A stretch of 15,827 bases of DNA from Acidobacteriota bacterium (lineage in GTDB: Bacteria > Acidobacteriota > Terriglobia > Acidiferrales > UBA7541), in assembly GCA_003161195.1 (NCBI GenBank), contig PMOV01000298.1, forward strand, positions 3,065-18,891. The letters are read 5' to 3'. Position numbers and translations under genes: made by a program. A model generated the notes under the pieces. The model saw only the letters and a program-made list of their open reading frames with translations, made no database searches and was not told the DNA's origin. This document shows, one piece after another, positions 14,689 through 15,827 of this stretch (positions are counted from its first letter, which is position 1; each line of letters opens with the position of its first letter).

Positions 14689-15075
14689 ATGGCCGCCACC
14701 GCTAAACAGCATTCCGATAAATTTCTGAAGATTGTCGCCGACGCGAAAAGCCGCGTGAAAGAAACGAACGTTGGCGATGTAAAGAAGCGGCGCGAGGCTG
14801 GAGAAAAATTTCTGCTGGTGGATGTCCGCGAAGAAAGCGAATGGGCCAACGGGCATGTTACCGACGCGATTCACCTCAGCAAGGGGATCATTGAACGCGA
14901 TATCGAGAAACTGATTCCCGACGACAGCACGAAAGTAATTTTGTACTGCGGCGGCGGTTTCCGCTCCGCGCTGGCCGCGGACAACATCCAGAAGATGGGC
15001 TATGCCAATGTCGAGTCCATGGACGGCGGCTACGGCGCCTGGGCGGCGGCGGGTTTGCCCACCTCGAAGGATTAA
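14689..15075 (+). CDS. Single-domain rhodanese-like sulfurtransferase
   Basis: 128 residues forming one rhodanese domain. LLVDVREESEWANGHVTDAIHL (42-63) is the CH2A-type motif. The active-site loop is CGGGFRS with C87 as the persulfide-carrying cysteine, followed by ALAADNIQKMGY and the closing MDGGYGAW. A six-residue loop after the Cys is typical of sulfur-directed rhodaneses, not Cdc25-like phosphatases. Substrate and partner are unknown; cytosolic sulfur transfer or thiosulfate detoxification are usual roles. A helical N-terminal stretch of about 35 residues precedes the domain. GAGGAG (14677-14682), 6 nt before ATG 14689, supports this start over a GTG 10 codons upstream. It converges with murJ, the two stops being 32 bp apart. 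Confidence 0.9.
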   Translation: MAATAKQHSDKFLKIVADAKSRVKETNVGDVKKRREAGEKFLLVDVREESEWANGHVTDAIHLSKGIIERDIEKLIPDDSTKVILYCGGGFRSALAADNIQKMGYANVESMDGGYGAWAAAGLPTSKD

Positions 15076-15107
15076 ACGCGCAACGCTCCGTCTCAACAGT
15101 TTGGACA

Positions 15108-15827
15108 CTAGACGCCTCCAACGGAAATGCGAGCGCGGCGAAATACGGATTGCGCTTCCGGCAGTTTCAGGAGCAGCGTCGCGGCAAAATAAATTGCGCC
15201 GTACATTCCCAACACCACGAGGGCGAGCGGGATTGGCGAACGCGGGCCTAGCGCGCGATGTACGCCCCATGCGGCGGCGGCGGCGAGTAATGCGGCGGCC
15301 CAGAGTTTCGCCAGGAACTCCGCGGGGAGGCCGCTTTGGCCGAGGCGCTTATTCAGCGCGCGGCGCAGCAGCGTAAATTCCACCCACGAGGAAATACCCG
15401 CGGAGATGGTGAGCCCCGCTACGCCCCAGCGCGGAGCGATGCCGAGAAGATGCGGCAGCGGCAGCGCAAATAAATAACCAAGAATGGTGGTAAGCGCCAC
15501 ACGCAAGACTGCAAACTTGAGCGGCGTGCGCGTATCGCGCAGCGCGTAGTACGTCGACGCGTACAAGCGGCCGAGAGTCGAGGCTAGCAGACCTACGGTG
15601 GCGCCGGCGAGAATGCCCCAGACATACAGCACGTCGGCTTGCGTGAAGCGGCCGGAGCGATAAATGGCGGCGACGATGACGTCGCCGAGAAACAAAAACG
15701 CCACCACCGACGGCAGCACGAAAAACGCGATTTGCCGCAGGCCGGAATTGAGACGCGCGCGCAGCACCACGGCGACTTCCTCTTGCGCGCCGAGCGCGCC
15801 GGACATGGCCGGTAACTCGGCAGCGGA
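15108..15827 (-). CDS. murJ: Lipid II flippase MurJ, C-terminal part (runs off the window)
   Basis: The - strand frame stays open to the right edge and stops at TAG (complement of 15108-15110), giving 239 C-terminal residues of a protein usually around 500. It is a polytopic membrane protein of the MOP superfamily that flips the peptidoglycan precursor lipid II. The readable start ELPAMSG and the segment LRQIAFFVLPSVVAFLFLG, then GRFTQADVLYVWGIL, then YASTYYALRDTRTPLKFAVLR, match MurJ (MviN). The FYALGDTRTP-like motif is distinctive. About six hydrophobic segments follow. The internal Met at 15806 is not the true start, because the family continues upstream through AAELPA. No hairpin is visible between this gene and the rhodanese gene. 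Confidence 0.88.
   Translation of the reverse strand, partial: SAAELPAMSGALGAQEEVAVVLRARLNSGLRQIAFFVLPSVVAFLFLGDVIVAAIYRSGRFTQADVLYVWGILAGATVGLLASTLGRLYASTYYALRDTRTPLKFAVLRVALTTILGYLFALPLPHLLGIAPRWGVAGLTISAGISSWVEFTLLRRALNKRLGQSGLPAEFLAKLWAAALLAAAAAWGVHRALGPRSPIPLALVVLGMYGAIYFAATLLLKLPEAQSVFRRARISVGGV

Noticed and set aside
14350..15270. Antisense open frame of 306 codons spanning the rhodanese gene and both flanks
   Set aside because: It crosses the rhodanese active-site region and the 3' end of murJ, has an Arg/Ala-rich composition and no domain. The sense genes have ribosome binding sites and motifs.

Overview
The window reads as a stretch of a high-GC bacterial chromosome. The most likely source is a member of the Acidobacteriota. 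That is an inference from protein style: a secreted Ala-rich protein with a domain I associate with that phylum, a small orphan 'recombinase-module' protein of a kind I associate with it, and the PolA sequence. I could not run a search. Thirteen coding regions are supported and a fourteenth is doubtful. All lie on the + strand except the last (murJ), which is on the - strand and runs off the right edge. I see no rRNA, tRNA, CRISPR array, insertion sequence or integrase.

Region 1 (1-5693, probably on to 7062) is a surface-polysaccharide cluster. After the tail of an unidentified upstream gene come: a polyprenyl-phosphate sugar-1-phosphate transferase with a degenerate GGDEF-like N-terminal domain; a Gfo/Idh/MocA sugar-nucleotide dehydrogenase; a left-handed beta-helix acyltransferase overlapping it by 4 bp; a DegT/DnrJ/EryC1 PLP aminotransferase; and a DUF354 GT-B-like protein. 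The order dehydrogenase-acetyltransferase-aminotransferase matches the wlbABC/wbpB-D-E cassette, which builds 3-acetamido sugar nucleotides. Together the genes suggest synthesis of an N-acylated amino sugar, lipid-linked initiation of a glycan, and a GT-B step. A 406-residue, mostly helical protein of unknown function follows; its sequence suggests an alpha/alpha-toroid enzyme.

Region 2 (7063-9599) is the threonine-to-glycine pathway: tdh (L-threonine 3-dehydrogenase) and kbl (2-amino-3-ketobutyrate CoA ligase), 10 bp apart and plainly co-transcribed. They are preceded by a leader with two consecutive strong hairpins. The G/C balance of the + strand switches from C-rich in region 1 to G-rich across the toroid gene and tdh.

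Region 3 (9600-11547) holds two lineage-type genes: a secreted protein with a strong Shine-Dalgarno, and a 160-residue protein that carries the DNA-binding module of large serine recombinases but no catalytic domain. Two dyad-symmetric sequences lie just upstream of the latter.

Region 4 (11548-15827) holds polA (5' nuclease and polymerase motifs intact, 3'-5' exonuclease residues lost, no visible ribosome binding site), a 513-bp gap with little in it, a single-domain rhodanese, and the 3' part of murJ converging on it.
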